Of a stretch of DNA of 64,000 bases, positions 25,694-37,368 are shown in pieces. How positions within the stretch are numbered: the stretch's first letter is position 1; each line of letters begins with the position of its first letter. The translations under genes were made by a program, and so were the position numbers. The stretch spans positions 43,449,812 through 43,513,811 of the forward strand of contig NC_059502.1 in the NCBI RefSeq assembly GCF_914767665.1, in the 5' to 3' direction. Source of the DNA: Harmonia axyridis (taxonomy: Eukaryota > Arthropoda > Insecta > Coleoptera > Coccinellidae). Below the pieces are notes generated by a model, which ran no database searches, was not told the DNA's origin, and saw only the letters and a list, made by a program, of their open reading frames with translations.

Positions 25694-28195
25694 TTGTTGA
25701 TTTTCTTGGACTCGGATGACACGCAGGTAGCTATCATCTTTTACGTGGTAAGGTCAATTGCTGCTGTAACCACAAATGCACGACTGACATCTGTTGTTGA
25801 TTTCATTTGTTTGTTATTTCCCCTTATGTTTCTCATTCTAACATTTTTCATCGTATTGCACAGGGACGAAAGCTTGACACACGTGTCTGAGGAAACCACT
25901 TTGGTATAAGGGACTGTACTTATTCCCTTCTTTTTGTTTAATGAACAATTATCCAAGTAAGCCGTTCCACATTGTTCATTTTCTTGGACTCGGATGTCAC
26001 GCAGGTAGCTGTAATCTCCCACGTGGTAAGGTCAATCGCTGCTGTAACCACAAATGCACGACTGACTTCTGTTGTTGATTTCATTCGTTTGTTATTTTCT
26101 TCAATGTTTCTCATTCTAACACTTTTCATCGTATTGCACAGAGACGAAAGCTTGACACGCGTGTCTAAGGAAACCACTTTGGTATAAGGGACTGTTCTTA
26201 TTCCCTTCTTTTTGTTTAATGAACAATTATCCAAATAAGCCATTCCACATTGTTGATTTTCTTGGACTCGGATGTCACGCAGGTAGCTATAATCTCCCAC
26301 GTGGTAAGGTCAATTGCTGCTGTAACCACAAATGCACGACTGACTTCTGTTGTTGATTTCATTCGTTTGTTATTTTCTTCAATGTTTCTCATTCTAACAC
26401 TTTTCATCGTATTGCACAGGGACGAAAGCTTGACACGCGTGTCTAAGGAAACCACTTTGGTATAAGGGACTGTTCTCATTCCCTTCGTTTTGTTCAATCA
26501 ACAATTCTCCAAGTAAGCCATTCCACATTGTTGATTTTCTTGGACTCGAATGTCACGCAGGTAGCTTTAATCTCCCACGTGGTAAGGTCAATTGCTGCTT
26601 TAACCACAAATGCACGACTGACTTCTAATGTTGATTTCATTTGTTTGTTATTTCCTTCAATGTTTCTCATTCTAACACTCTTCATCGTATTGCACAGGGA
26701 CGAAAGCTTGACACACGTGTCTATGGAAACCACATCGGTATAAGGGACTGTTCTTATTCCCTTCTTTCTGTATGATGATCAATTATCCAAGTAAGCCATT
26801 CCACATTGTTGATTTTCTTGGACTCGGATGACACGCAGGTAGCTATAATCTGTAACGTGATGAGGTCAATTGCTGCTGTAACCACAAATGCACGACTGAC
26901 TTCTGTTGTTGATTTCATTTGTTTGTTATTTCCTTCAATGTTTCTCATTCTAACACTTTTCATCGTATTGCACAGGGACGAAAGCTTGACACACGTGTCT
27001 AAGGATACGACTTTGGTATAAGGGACTGTTCTTATTCAATTCTTTTTGTTTAATGAACAATTATCCAAGTAAGCCGTTCCACATTGTTGATTTTCTTGGA
27101 CTCGGATGTCACGCAGGTAGCTATAATCTCCCACGTGGTAAGGTCAATTGCTGCTGTAACCACAAATGCACGACGGACTTCTGTTGTTGATTTCATTCGT
27201 TTGTTATTTTCTTCAATGTTTCTCATTCTAACACTTTTCATCGTAATGCACAGGGACGAAAGCTTGACACACGTGTCTATGGAAACCACATTGGTATAAG
27301 GGACTGTTCTTACTTCATTCTTTCTGTATAATGATCAATTATCCAAGTAAGCAATTCCACATTGTTGATTTTCTTGGACTCGGATGTCACGCAGGTAGCT
27401 ATAATCTCCCACGTGGTAAGGTCAATTGCTGCTGTAATCACAAATGCACGACTGACTTCTGTTGTTGATTTGATTTGTTTGTTATTTCCTTCAATGTTTC
27501 TCATTCTAACACTTCTCATCGTATTGCACAGGGACGAAAGCTTGACACACGTGTCTATGGAAACCACATTGGTATAAGGGACTGTTCTCATTCCCTTCTT
27601 TCTGTATAATGATCAATTATCCAAGTGAGCCATTCCACATTGTTGATTTTCTTGGACTCGGATGACACGCAGGTAGCTATCATCTTTTACGTGGTAAGGT
27701 CAATTGCTGCTGTAACCACAAATGCACGACTGACATCTGTTGTTGATTTCATTTGTTTGTTATTTCCTTCAATGTTTCTCATTCTAACACTTCTCATCGT
27801 ATTGCACAGGGACGAAAGCTTGACACACGTGTCTATGGAAACCACATTGGTATAAGGGACTGTTCTTATTCCCTTCTTTCTGTATAATGATCAATTATCC
27901 AAGTAAGCCATTCCACATTGTTGATTTTCTTGGACTCGGATGTCACGCAGGTAGCTATAATCTCCCACGTGGTAAGGTCAATTGCTGCTGTAACCACAAA
28001 TGCACGACTGACTTCTAATGTTGATTTCATTTGTTTGTTATTTCCTTCAATGTTTCTCATTCTTACACTTTTCGTCGTATTGCACAGGGACGAAAGCTTG
28101 ACACGCGTGTCTAAGGAAACCACATTGGTATAAGGGACTGTTCTTATTCCCTTCTTTCTGTATAATGATCAATTATCCAAGTGAGCCATTCCACA
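25694..28195 (+). repeat. 2,502-bp 9-mer unit
   Basis: G-H-I-K/J-A-B-C-G/E-F. The monomer at 26,528 starts as K (CTCGAATG) and ends as J (ACCACATCGG). The one at 27,640 starts like G (TATCATC) and ends like E. Confidence 0.82.
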
Positions 28196-30696
28196 TTGTT
28201 GATTTTCTTGGACTCGGATGACACGCAGGTAGCTATCATCTTTTACGTGGTAAGGTCAATTGCTGCTGTAACCACAAATGCACGACTGACATCTGTTGTT
28301 GATTTCATTTGTTTGTTATTTCCCCTTATGTTTCTCATTCTAACATTTTTCATCGTATTGCACAGGGACGAAAGCTTGACACACGTGTCTGAGGAAACCA
28401 CTTTGGTATAAGGGACTGTACTTATTCCCTTCTTTTTGTTTAATTAACAATTATCCAAGTAAGCCGTTCCACATTGTTCATTTTCTTGGACTCGGATGTC
28501 ACGCAGGTAGCTGTAATCTCCCACGTGGTAAGGTCAATCGCTGCTGTAACCACAAATGCACGACTGACTTCTGTTGTTGATTTCATTCGTTTGTTATTTT
28601 CTTCAATGTTTCTCATTCTAACACTTTTCATCGTATTGCACAGAGACGAAAGCTTGACACGCGTGTCTAAGGAAACCACTTTGGTATAAGGGACTGTTCT
28701 TATTCCTTCTTTTTGTTTAATGAACAATTATCCAAATAAGCCATTCCACATTGTTGATTTTCTTGGACTCGGATGTCACGCAGGTAGCTATAATCTCCCA
28801 CGTGGTAAGGTCAATTGCTGCTGTAACCACAAATGCACGACTGACTTCTAATGTTGATTTCATTTGTTTGTTATTTCCTTCAATGTTTCTCATTCTTACA
28901 CTTTTCATCGTATTGCACAGGGACGAAAGCTTGACACACGTGTCTAAGGAAACCACTTTGGTATAAGGAACTGTCCTTACTTCATTCTTTCTGTATAATG
29001 ATCAATTATCCAAGTAAGCCATTCCACATTGTTGATTTTCTTGGACTCGGATGACACGCAGGTAGCTATAATCTGTAACGTGGTGAGGTCAATTGCTGCT
29101 GTAACCACAAATGCACGACTGACTTCTAATGTTGATTTCATTTGTTTGTTATTTCCTTCAATGTTTCTCATTCTTACACTTTTCATCGTATTGCACAGGG
29201 ACGAAAGCTTGACACACGTGTCTATGGAAACCACATCGGTATAAGGGACTGTTCTTATTCCCTTCTTTCTGTATGATGATCAATTATCCAAGTAAGCCAT
29301 TCCACATTGTTGATTTTCTTGGACTCGGATGACACGCAGGTAGCTATAATCTGTAACGTGGTGAGGTCAATTGCTGCTGTAACCACAAATGCACGACTGA
29401 CTTCTGTTGTTGATTTCATTTGTTTGTTATTTCCTTCAATGTTTCTCATTCTAACACTTTTCATCGTATTGCACAGGGACGAAAGCTTGACACACGTGTC
29501 TAAGGATACGACTTTGGTATAAGGGACTGTTCTTATTCAATTCTTTTTGTTTAATGAACAATTATCCAAGTAAGCCGTTCCACATTGTTGATTTTCTTGG
29601 ACTCGGATGTCACGCAGGTAGCTATAATCTCCCACGTGGTAAGGTCAATTGCTGCTGTAACCACAAATGCACGACGGACTTCTGTTGTTGATTTCATTCG
29701 TTTGTTATTTTCTTCAATGTTTCTCATTCTAACACTTTTCATCGTAATGCACAGGGACGAAAGCTTGACACACGTGTCTATGGAAACCACATTGGTATAA
29801 GGGACTGTTCTTACTTCATTCTTTCTGTATAATGATCAATTATCCAAGTAAGCCATTCCACATTGTTGATTTTCTTGGACTCGGATGTCACGCAGGTAGC
29901 TATAATCTCCCACGTGGTAAGGTCAATTGCTGCTGTAATCACAAATGCACAACTGACTTCTGTTGTTGATTTGATTTGTTTGTTATTTCCTTCAATGTTT
30001 CTCATTCTAACACTTCTCATCGTATTGCACAGGGACGAAAGCTTGACACACGTGTCTATGGAAACCACATTGGTATAAGGGACTGTTCTTATTCCCTTCT
30101 TTCTGTATAATGATCAATTATCCAAGTAAGCCATTCCACATTGTTGATTTTCTTGGACTCGGATGACACGCAGGTAGCTATTATCTTTTACGTGGTAAGG
30201 TCAATTGCTGCTGTAACCACAAATGCACGACTGACTTCTGTTGTTGATTTCCTTTGTTTGTTATTTCCTTCTATGTTTCTCATTCTTACACTTTTCATCG
30301 TATTGCACAGGGACGAAAGCTTGACACGCGTGTCTAAGGAAACCACTTTGGTATAAGGGACTGTTCTCATTCCCTTCGTTTTGTTCAATCAACAATTCTC
30401 CAAGTAAGCCATTCCACATTGTTGATTTTCTTGGACTCGAATGTCACGCAGGTAGCTTTAATCTCCCACGTGGTAAGGTCAATTGCTGCTGTAACCACAA
30501 ATGCACGACTGACTTCTGTTGTTGATTTCATTCGTTTGTTATTTTCTTCAATGTTTCTCATTCTAACACTTTTCATCGTATTGCACAGAGACGAAAGCTT
30601 GACACGCGTGTCTAAGGAAACCACTTTGGTATAAGGGACTGTTCTTATTCCCTTCTTTCTGTATAATGATCAATTATCCAAGTGAGCCATTCCACA
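28196..30696 (+). repeat. 2,501-bp 9-mer unit
   Basis: G-H-I/F-A/J-A-B-C-D-K. One C is missing from the CCC of the H linker near 28,705, so the unit is one base short of 9 x 278. Confidence 0.82.
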
Positions 30697-32642
30697 TTGT
30701 TGATTTTCTTGGACTCGGATGACACGCAGGTATCTATTATCTTTTACGTGGTAAGGTCAATTGCTGCTGTAACCACAAATGCACGACTGACTTCTGTTGT
30801 TGATTTCATTTGTTTGTTATTTCCCCTTATGTTTCTCATTCTAACATTTTTCATCGTATTGGACAGGGACGAAAGCTTGACACACGTGTCTGAGGAAACC
30901 ACTTTGGTATAAGGGACTGTACTTATTCCCTTCTTTCTGTTTAATGAACAATTATCCAAGTAAGCCGTTCCACATTGTTCATTTTCTTGGACTCGGATGT
31001 CACGCAGGTAGCTGTAATTTCCCACGTGGTAAGGTCAATCGCTGCTGTAACCACAAATGCACGACTGACTTCTGTTGTTGATTTCATTCGTTTGTTATTC
31101 TCTTCAATGTTTCTCATTCTAACACTTTTCATCGTATTGCACAGAGACGAAAGCTTGACACGCGTGTCTAAGGATACGACTTTGGTATAAGGGACTGTTC
31201 TTATTCAATTCTTTTTGTTTAATGAACAATTATCCAAGTAAGCCGTTCCACATTGTTGATTTTCTTGGACTCGGATGTCACGCAGGTAGCTATAATCTCC
31301 CACGTGGTAAGGTCAATTGCTACTGTAACCACAAATGCACGACGGACTTCTGTTGTTGATTTCATTTGTTTGTTATTTCCTTCAATGTTTCTCATTCTAA
31401 CACTTTTCATCGTATTGCACAGGGACGAAAGCTTGACACACGTGTCTAAGGATACGACTTTGGTATAAGGGACTGTTCTTATTCAATTCTTTTTGTTTAA
31501 TGAACAATTATCCAAGTAAGCCGTTCCACATTGTTGATTTTCTTGGACTCGGATGTCACGCAGGTAGCTATAATCTCCCACGTGGTAAGGTCAATTGCTG
31601 CTGTAACCACAAATGCACGACAGACTTCTGTTGTTGATTTCATTCGTTTGTTATTTTCTTCAATGTTTCTCATTCTAACACTTTTCATCGTAATGCACAG
31701 GGACGAAAGCTTGACACACGTGTCTATGGAAACCACATTGGTATAAGGGACTGTTCTTACTTCATTCTTTCTGTATAATGATCAATTATCCAAGTAAGCC
31801 ATTCCACATTGTTGATTTTCTTGGACTCGGATGTCACGCAGGTAGCTATAATCTCCCACGTGGTAAGGTCAATTGCTGCTGTAATCACAAATGCACGACT
31901 GACTTCTGTTGTTGATTTGATTTGTTTGTTATTTCCTTCAATGTTTCTCATTCTAACACTTCTCATCGTATTGCACAGGGACGAAAGCTTGACACACGTG
32001 TCTATGGAAACCACATTGGTATAAGGGACTGTTCTTATTCCCTTCTTTCTGTATAATGATCAATTATCCAAGTAAGCCATTCCACATTGTTGATTTTCTT
32101 GGACTCGGATGACACGCAGGTAGCTATTATCTTTTACGTGGTAAGGTCAATTGCTGCTGTAACCACAAATGCACGACTGACTTCTGTTGTTGATTTCATT
32201 TGTTTGTTATTTCCTTCTATGTTTCTCATTCTTACACTTTTCATCGTATTGCACAGGGACGAAAGCTTGACACGCGTGTCTAAGGAAACCACTTTGGTAT
32301 AAGGGACTGTTCTCATTCCCTTCGTTTTGTTCAATCAACAATTCTCCAAGTAAGCCATTCCACATTGTTGATTTTCTTGGACTCGAATGTCACGCAGGTA
32401 GCTTTAATCTCCCACGTGGTAAGGTCAATTGCTGCTGTAACCACAAATGCACGACTGACTTCTGTTGTTGATTTCATTCGTTTGTTATTTTCTTCAATGT
32501 TTCTCATTCTAACACTTTTCATCGTATTGCACAGAGACGAAAGCTTGACACGCGTGTCTAAGGAAACCACTTTGGTATAAGGGACTGTTCTTATTCCCTT
32601 CTTTCTGTATAATGATCAATTATCCAAGTGAGCCATTCCACA
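30697..32642 (+). repeat. 1,946-bp 7-mer unit with hybrid monomers
   Basis: G-H/A-B/A-B-C-D-K. The monomer at 30,975 begins as H and ends with the A-type CTAAGGATACGAC. The one at 31,253 begins as B and ends as A. The G here has GCAGGTATC, shared with the G monomers at 32,643 and 37,369. Confidence 0.82.
32365..32642 (+). repeat. K-type monomer (reference copy)
   Basis: Preceded by a distinct linker (CTCATTCCCTTCGTTTTG, then TTCAATCAAC). It has GGACTCGAATG, GTAGCTTTAATC, CACAGAGACG and ACGCGT. It takes the E-F place in the 7-mers. The last forward monomer before the inversion starts as this type. Confidence 0.82.
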
Positions 32643-32920
32643 TTGTTGATTTTCTTGGACTCGGATGACACGCAGGTATCTATTATCTTTTACGTGGTAA
32701 GGTCAATTGCTGCTGTAACCACAAATGCACGACTGACTTCTGTTGTTGATTTCATTTGTTTGTTATTTCCCCTTATGTTTCTCATTCTAACATTTTTCAT
32801 CGTATTGGACAGGGACGAAAGCTTGACACACGTGTCTGAGGAAACCACTTTGGTATAAGGGACTGTACTTATTCCCTTCTTTCTGTTTAATGAACAATTA
32901 TCCAAGTAAGCCGTTCCACA
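32643..32920 (+). repeat. G-type monomer (reference copy)
   Basis: Diagnostic bases are GATGACACG, TTTTACGTGG (site 1 lost), TTTCCCCTTATG, AACATTTTTC and GTCTGAGG, followed by an ACTGTACTTATT linker. This copy also has GCAGGTATC. Confidence 0.85.
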
Positions 32921-33198
32921 TTGTTCATATTCTTGGACTCGGATGTCACGCAGGTAGCTGTAATCTCCCACGTGGTAAGGTCAATCGCTGCTGTAACCAC
33001 AAATGCACGACTGACTTCTGTTGTTGATTTCATTCGTTTGTTATTCTCTTCAATGTTTCTCATTCTAACACTTTTCATCGTATTGCACAGAGACGAAAGC
33101 TTGACACGCGTGTCTAAGGAAACCACTTTGGTATAAGGGACTGTTCTTATTCCCTTCTTTTTGTTTAATGAACAATTATCCAAATAAGCCATTCCACA
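32921..33198 (+). repeat. H-type monomer (reference copy)
   Basis: Diagnostic bases are TTGTTCAT at the start, GTAGCTGTAATC, an intact CCACGTGG, CAATCGCTG, CACAGAGACG and the ACGCGT form of site 2. The next linker reads CCAAATAAGCC. Confidence 0.85.
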
Positions 33199-33476
33199 TT
33201 GTTGATTTTCTTGGACTCGGATGTCACGCAGGTAGCTATAATCTCCCACGTGGTAAGGTCAATTGCTGCTGTAACCACAAATGCACGACTGACTTCTGTT
33301 GTTGATTTCATTCGTTTGTTATTTTCTTCAATGTTTCTCATTCTAACACTTTTCATCGTATTGCACAGGGACGAAAGCTTGACACACGTGTCTAAGGAAA
33401 CCACTTTGGTATAAGGAACTGTTCTTACTTCATTCTTTCTGTATAATGATCAATTATCCAAGTAAGCCATTCCACA
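33199..33476 (+). repeat. I-type monomer (reference copy)
   Basis: Intact CCACGTGG, CATTCGTTTG, the CACGTG form of site 2 with CTAAGGAAACC, and an AAGGAACTGTTCTTACTTC linker. Confidence 0.82.
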
Positions 33477-33754
33477 TTGTTGATTTTCTTGGACTCGGAT
33501 GTCACGCAGGTAGCTATAATCTCCCACGTGGTAAGGTCAATTGCTGCTTTAACCACAAATGCACGACTGACTTCTAATGTTGATTTCATTTGTTTGTTAT
33601 TTCCTTCAATGTTTCTCATTCTAACACTTTTCATCGTATTGCACAGGGACGAAAGCTTGACACACGTGTCTATGGAAACCACATCGGTATAAGGGACTGT
33701 TCTTATTCCCTTCTTTCTGTAGGATGATCAATTATCCAAGTAAGCCATTCCACA
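33477..33754 (+). repeat. J-type monomer (reference copy)
   Basis: GCTGCTTTAACC, TTCTAATGTTG, CTATGG and ACCACATCGG. The linker in this copy and at 38,203 has TGTAGGATGATC instead of the usual TGTATGATGATC, a marker of the 4,726-bp duplication. Confidence 0.85.
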
Positions 33755-34032
33755 TTGTTGATTTTCTTGGACTCGGATGACACGCAGGTAGCTATAATCT
33801 GTAACGTGGTGAGGTCAATTGCTGCTGTAACCACAAATGCACGACTGACTTCTGTTGTTGATTTCATTTGTTTGTTATTTCCTTCAATGTTTCTCATTCT
33901 AACACTTTTCATCGTATTGCACAGGGACGAAAGCTTGACACACGTGTCTAAGGATACGACTTTGGTATAAGGGACTGTTCTTATTCAATTCTTTTTGTTT
34001 AATGAACAATTATCCAAGTAAGCCGTTCCACA
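33755..34032 (+). repeat. A-type monomer (reference copy)
   Basis: GATGACACG, ATCTGTAACGTGGTGAGG (site 1 lost), CTAAGGATACGAC and a TTATTCAATTC linker. The right arm of the inversion junction begins inside an A-type monomer. Confidence 0.85.
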
Positions 34033-34310
34033 TTGTTGATTTTCTTGGACTCGGATGTCACGCAGGTAGCTATAATCTCCCACGTGGTAAGGTCAATTGC
34101 TGCTGTAATCACAAATGCACGACTGACTTCTGTTGTTGATTTCATTCGTTTGTTATTTTCTTCAATGTTTCTCATTCTAACACTTTTCATCGTAATGCAC
34201 AGGGACGAAAGCTTGACACACGTGTCTATGGAAACCACATTGGTATAAGGGACTGTTCTTACTTCATTCTTTCTGTATAATGATCAATTATCCAAGTAAG
34301 CCATTCCACA
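34033..34310 (+). repeat. B-type monomer (reference copy)
   Basis: Preceded by GCCGTTCC; it has intact CCACGTGG, CATTCGTTTG, CGTAATGCAC and CTATGGAAACC. This copy carries GTAATCAC, normally a C-type marker, suggesting local conversion from the adjacent C monomer; the copy at 38,759 has GTAACCAC. Confidence 0.83.
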
Positions 34311-34588
34311 TTGTTGATTTTCTTGGACTCGGATGTCACGCAGGTAGCTATAATCTCCCACGTGGTAAGGTCAATTGCTGCTGTAATCACAAATGCACGA
34401 CTGACTTCTGTTGTTGATTTGATTTGTTTGTTATTTCCTTCAATGTTTCTCATTCTAACACTTCTCATCGTATTGCACAGGGACGAAAGCTTGACACACG
34501 TGTCTATGGAAACCACATTGGTATAAGGGACTGTTCTTATTCCCTTCTTTCTGTATAATGATCAATTATCCAAGTAAGCCATTCCACA
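34311..34588 (+). repeat. C-type monomer (reference copy)
   Basis: Intact CCACGTGG, GTAATCAC, GTTGATTTGATTTG, CACTTCTCATCG and CTATGGAAACC. Confidence 0.85.
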
Positions 34589-34866
34589 TTGTTGATTTTC
34601 TTGGACTCGGATGACACGCAGGTAGTTATTATCTTTTACGTGGTAAGGTCAATTGCTGCTGTAACCACAAATGCACGACTGACTTCTGTTGTTGATTTCA
34701 TTTGTTTGTTATTTCCTTCTATGTTTCTCATTCTTACACTTTTCATCGTATTGCACAGGGACGAAAGCTTGACACGCGTGTCTAAGGAAACCACATTGGT
34801 ATAAGGGACTGTTCTTATTCCCTTCTTTCTGTATAATGATCAATTATCCAAGTGAGCCATTCCACA
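34589..34866 (+). repeat. D-type monomer (reference copy)
   Basis: GATGACACG, TTTTACGTGG (site 1 lost), CCTTCTATG and the ACGCGT site 2. GTAGTTATTATC is private to this copy and the one at 39,315, another 4,726-bp marker. Confidence 0.85.
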
Positions 34867-35144
34867 TTGTTGATTTTCTTGGACTCGGATGACACGCAGG
34901 TAGCTATTATCTTTTACGTGGTAAGGTCAATTGCTGCTGTAACCACAAATGCACGACTGACTTCTGTTGTTGATTTCATTTGTTTGTTATTTCCTTCTAT
35001 GTTTCTCATTCTTACACTTCTCATCGTATTGCACAGGGACGAAAGCTTGACACACGTGTCTATGGAAACCACATTGGTATAAGGGACTGTTCTTATTCCC
35101 TTCTTTCTGTATAATGATCAATTATCCAAGTAAGCCATTCCACA
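34867..35144 (+). repeat. E-type monomer (reference copy)
   Basis: TTTTACGTGG with CACTTCTCATCG and CTATGGAAACC. In this copy the middle is D-like (GTAACCAC, CCTTCTATG), whereas E at 2,068, 4,014, 10,404 and 44,874 has the C-like GTAATCAC and TTTGATTTG, so E itself is a mosaic class. Confidence 0.75.
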
Positions 35145-35422
35145 TTGTTGATTTTCTTGGACTCGGATGTCACGCAGGTAGCTATAATCTCCCACGTGGT
35201 AAGGTCAATTGCTGCTGTAACCACAAATGCACGACTGACTTCTAATGTTGATTTCATTTGTTTGTTATTTCCTTCAATGTTTCTCATTCTTACACTTTTC
35301 GTCGTATTGCACAGGGACGAAAGCTTGACACGCGTGTCTAAGGAAACCACATTGGTATAAGGGACTGTTCTTATTCCCTTCTTTCTGTATAATGATCAAT
35401 TATCCAAGTGAGCCATTCCACA
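35145..35422 (+). repeat. F-type monomer (reference copy)
   Basis: Intact CCACGTGG, TTCTAATGTTG, CTTTTCGTCG and the ACGCGT site 2. It precedes G in the canonical order. Confidence 0.83.
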
Positions 35423-37368
35423 TTGTTGATTTTCTTGGACTCGGATGACACGCAGGTAGCTATTATCTTTTACGTGGTAAGGTCAATTGCTGCTGTAACC
35501 ACAAATGCACGACTGACTTCTGTTGTTGATTTCATTTGTTTGTTATTTCCCCTTATGTTTCTCATTCTAACATTTTTCATCGTATTGGACAGGGACGAAA
35601 GCTTGACACACGTGTCTGAGGAAACCACTTTGGTATAAGGGACTGTAATTATTCCCTTCTTTTTGTTTAATGAACAATTATCCAAGTAAGCCGTTCCACA
35701 TTGTTCATTTTCTTGGACTAGGATGTCACGCAGGTAGCTGTAATCTCCCACGTGGTAAGGTCAATCGCTGCTGTAACCACAAATGCACGACTGACTTCTG
35801 TTGTTGATTTCATTCGTTTGTTATTCTCTTCAATGTTTCTCATTCTAACACTTTTCATCGTATTGCACAGAGACGAAAGCTTGACACGCGTGTCTAAGGA
35901 AACCACTTTGGTATAAGGGACTGTTCTTATTCCCTTCTTTTTGTTTAATGAACAATTATCCAAGTAAGCCGTTCCACATTGTTGATTTTCTTGGACTCGG
36001 ATGTCACGCAGGTAGCTATAATCTCCCACGTGGTAAGGTAAATTGCTGCTTTAACCACAAATGCACGACTGACTTCTAATGTTGATTTCATTTGTTTGTT
36101 ATTTCCTTCAATGTTTCTCATTCTAACACTTTTCATCGTATTGCACAGGGACGAAAGCTTGACACACGTGTCTAAGGATACGACTTTGGTATAAAGGACT
36201 GTTCTTATTCAATTCTTTTTGTTTAATGAACAATTATCCAAGTAAGCCGTTCCACATTGTTGATTTTCTTGGACTCGGATGTCACGCAGGTAGCTATAAT
36301 CTCCCACGTGGTAAGGTCAATTGCTGCTGTAACCACAAATGCACGACTGACTTCTGTTGTTGATTTCATTCGTTTGTTATTTTCTTCAATGTTTCTCATT
36401 CTAACACTTTTCATCGTAATGCACAGGGACGAAAGCTTGACACACGTGTCTATGGAAACCACATTGGTATAAGGGACTGTTCTTACTTCATTCTTTCTGT
36501 ATAATGATCAATTATCCAAGTAAGCCATTCCACATTGTTGATTTTCTTGGACTCGGATGTCACGCAGGTAGCTATAATCTCCCACGTGGTAAGGTCAATT
36601 GCTGCTGTAATCACAAATGCACGACTGACTTCTGTTGTTGATTTGATTTGTTTGTTATTTCCTTCAATGTTTCTCATTCTAACACTTCTCATCGTATTGC
36701 ACAGGGACGAAAGCTTGACACACGTGTCTATGGAAACCACATTGGTATAAGGGACTGTTCTTATTCCCTTCTTTCTGTATAATGATCAATTATCCAAGTA
36801 AGCCATTCCACATTGTTGATTTTCTTGGACTCGGATGACACGCAGGTAGCTATTATCTTTTACGTGGTAAGGTCAATTGCTGCTGTAACCACAAATGCAC
36901 GACTGACTTCTGTTGTTGATTTCATTTGTTTGTTATTTCCTTCTATGTTTCTCATTCTTACACTTTTCATCGTATTGCACAGGGACGAAAGCTTGACACG
37001 CGTGTCTAAGGAAACCACTTTGGTATAAGGGACTGTTCTCATTCCCTTCGTTTTGTTCAATCAACAATTCTCCAAGTAAGCCATTCCACATTGTTGATTT
37101 TCTTGGACTCGAATGTCACGCAGGTAGCTTTAATCTCCCACGTGGTAAGGTCAATTGCTGCTGTAACCACAAATGCACGACTGACTTCTGTTGTTGATTT
37201 CATTCGTTTGTTATTTTCTTCAATGTTTCTCATTCTAACACTTTTCATCGTATTGCACAGAGACGAAAGCTTGACACGCGTGTCTAAGGAAACCACTTTG
37301 GTATAAGGGACTGTTCTTATTCCCTTCTTTCTGTATAATGATCAATTATCCAAGTGAGCCATTCCACA
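35423..37368 (+). repeat. 1,946-bp 7-mer unit (G-H-J/A-B-C-D-K)
   Basis: The 10-mer order with I-J-A collapsed into one hybrid (35,979) and E-F replaced by K. The same composition reappears at 45,430-47,349, where the inversion interrupts it. Confidence 0.85.

Larger units (their letters stand above)
32643..35422 (+). repeat. Canonical 2,780-bp 10-mer higher-order repeat, copy 1
   Basis: Ten monomers in the order G-H-I-J-A-B-C-D-E-F, the fullest ordered set in the window and the simplest parent for the shorter units. Ten times 278 is exactly 2,780. The same order recurs at 37,369 and 40,149. Confidence 0.92.
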
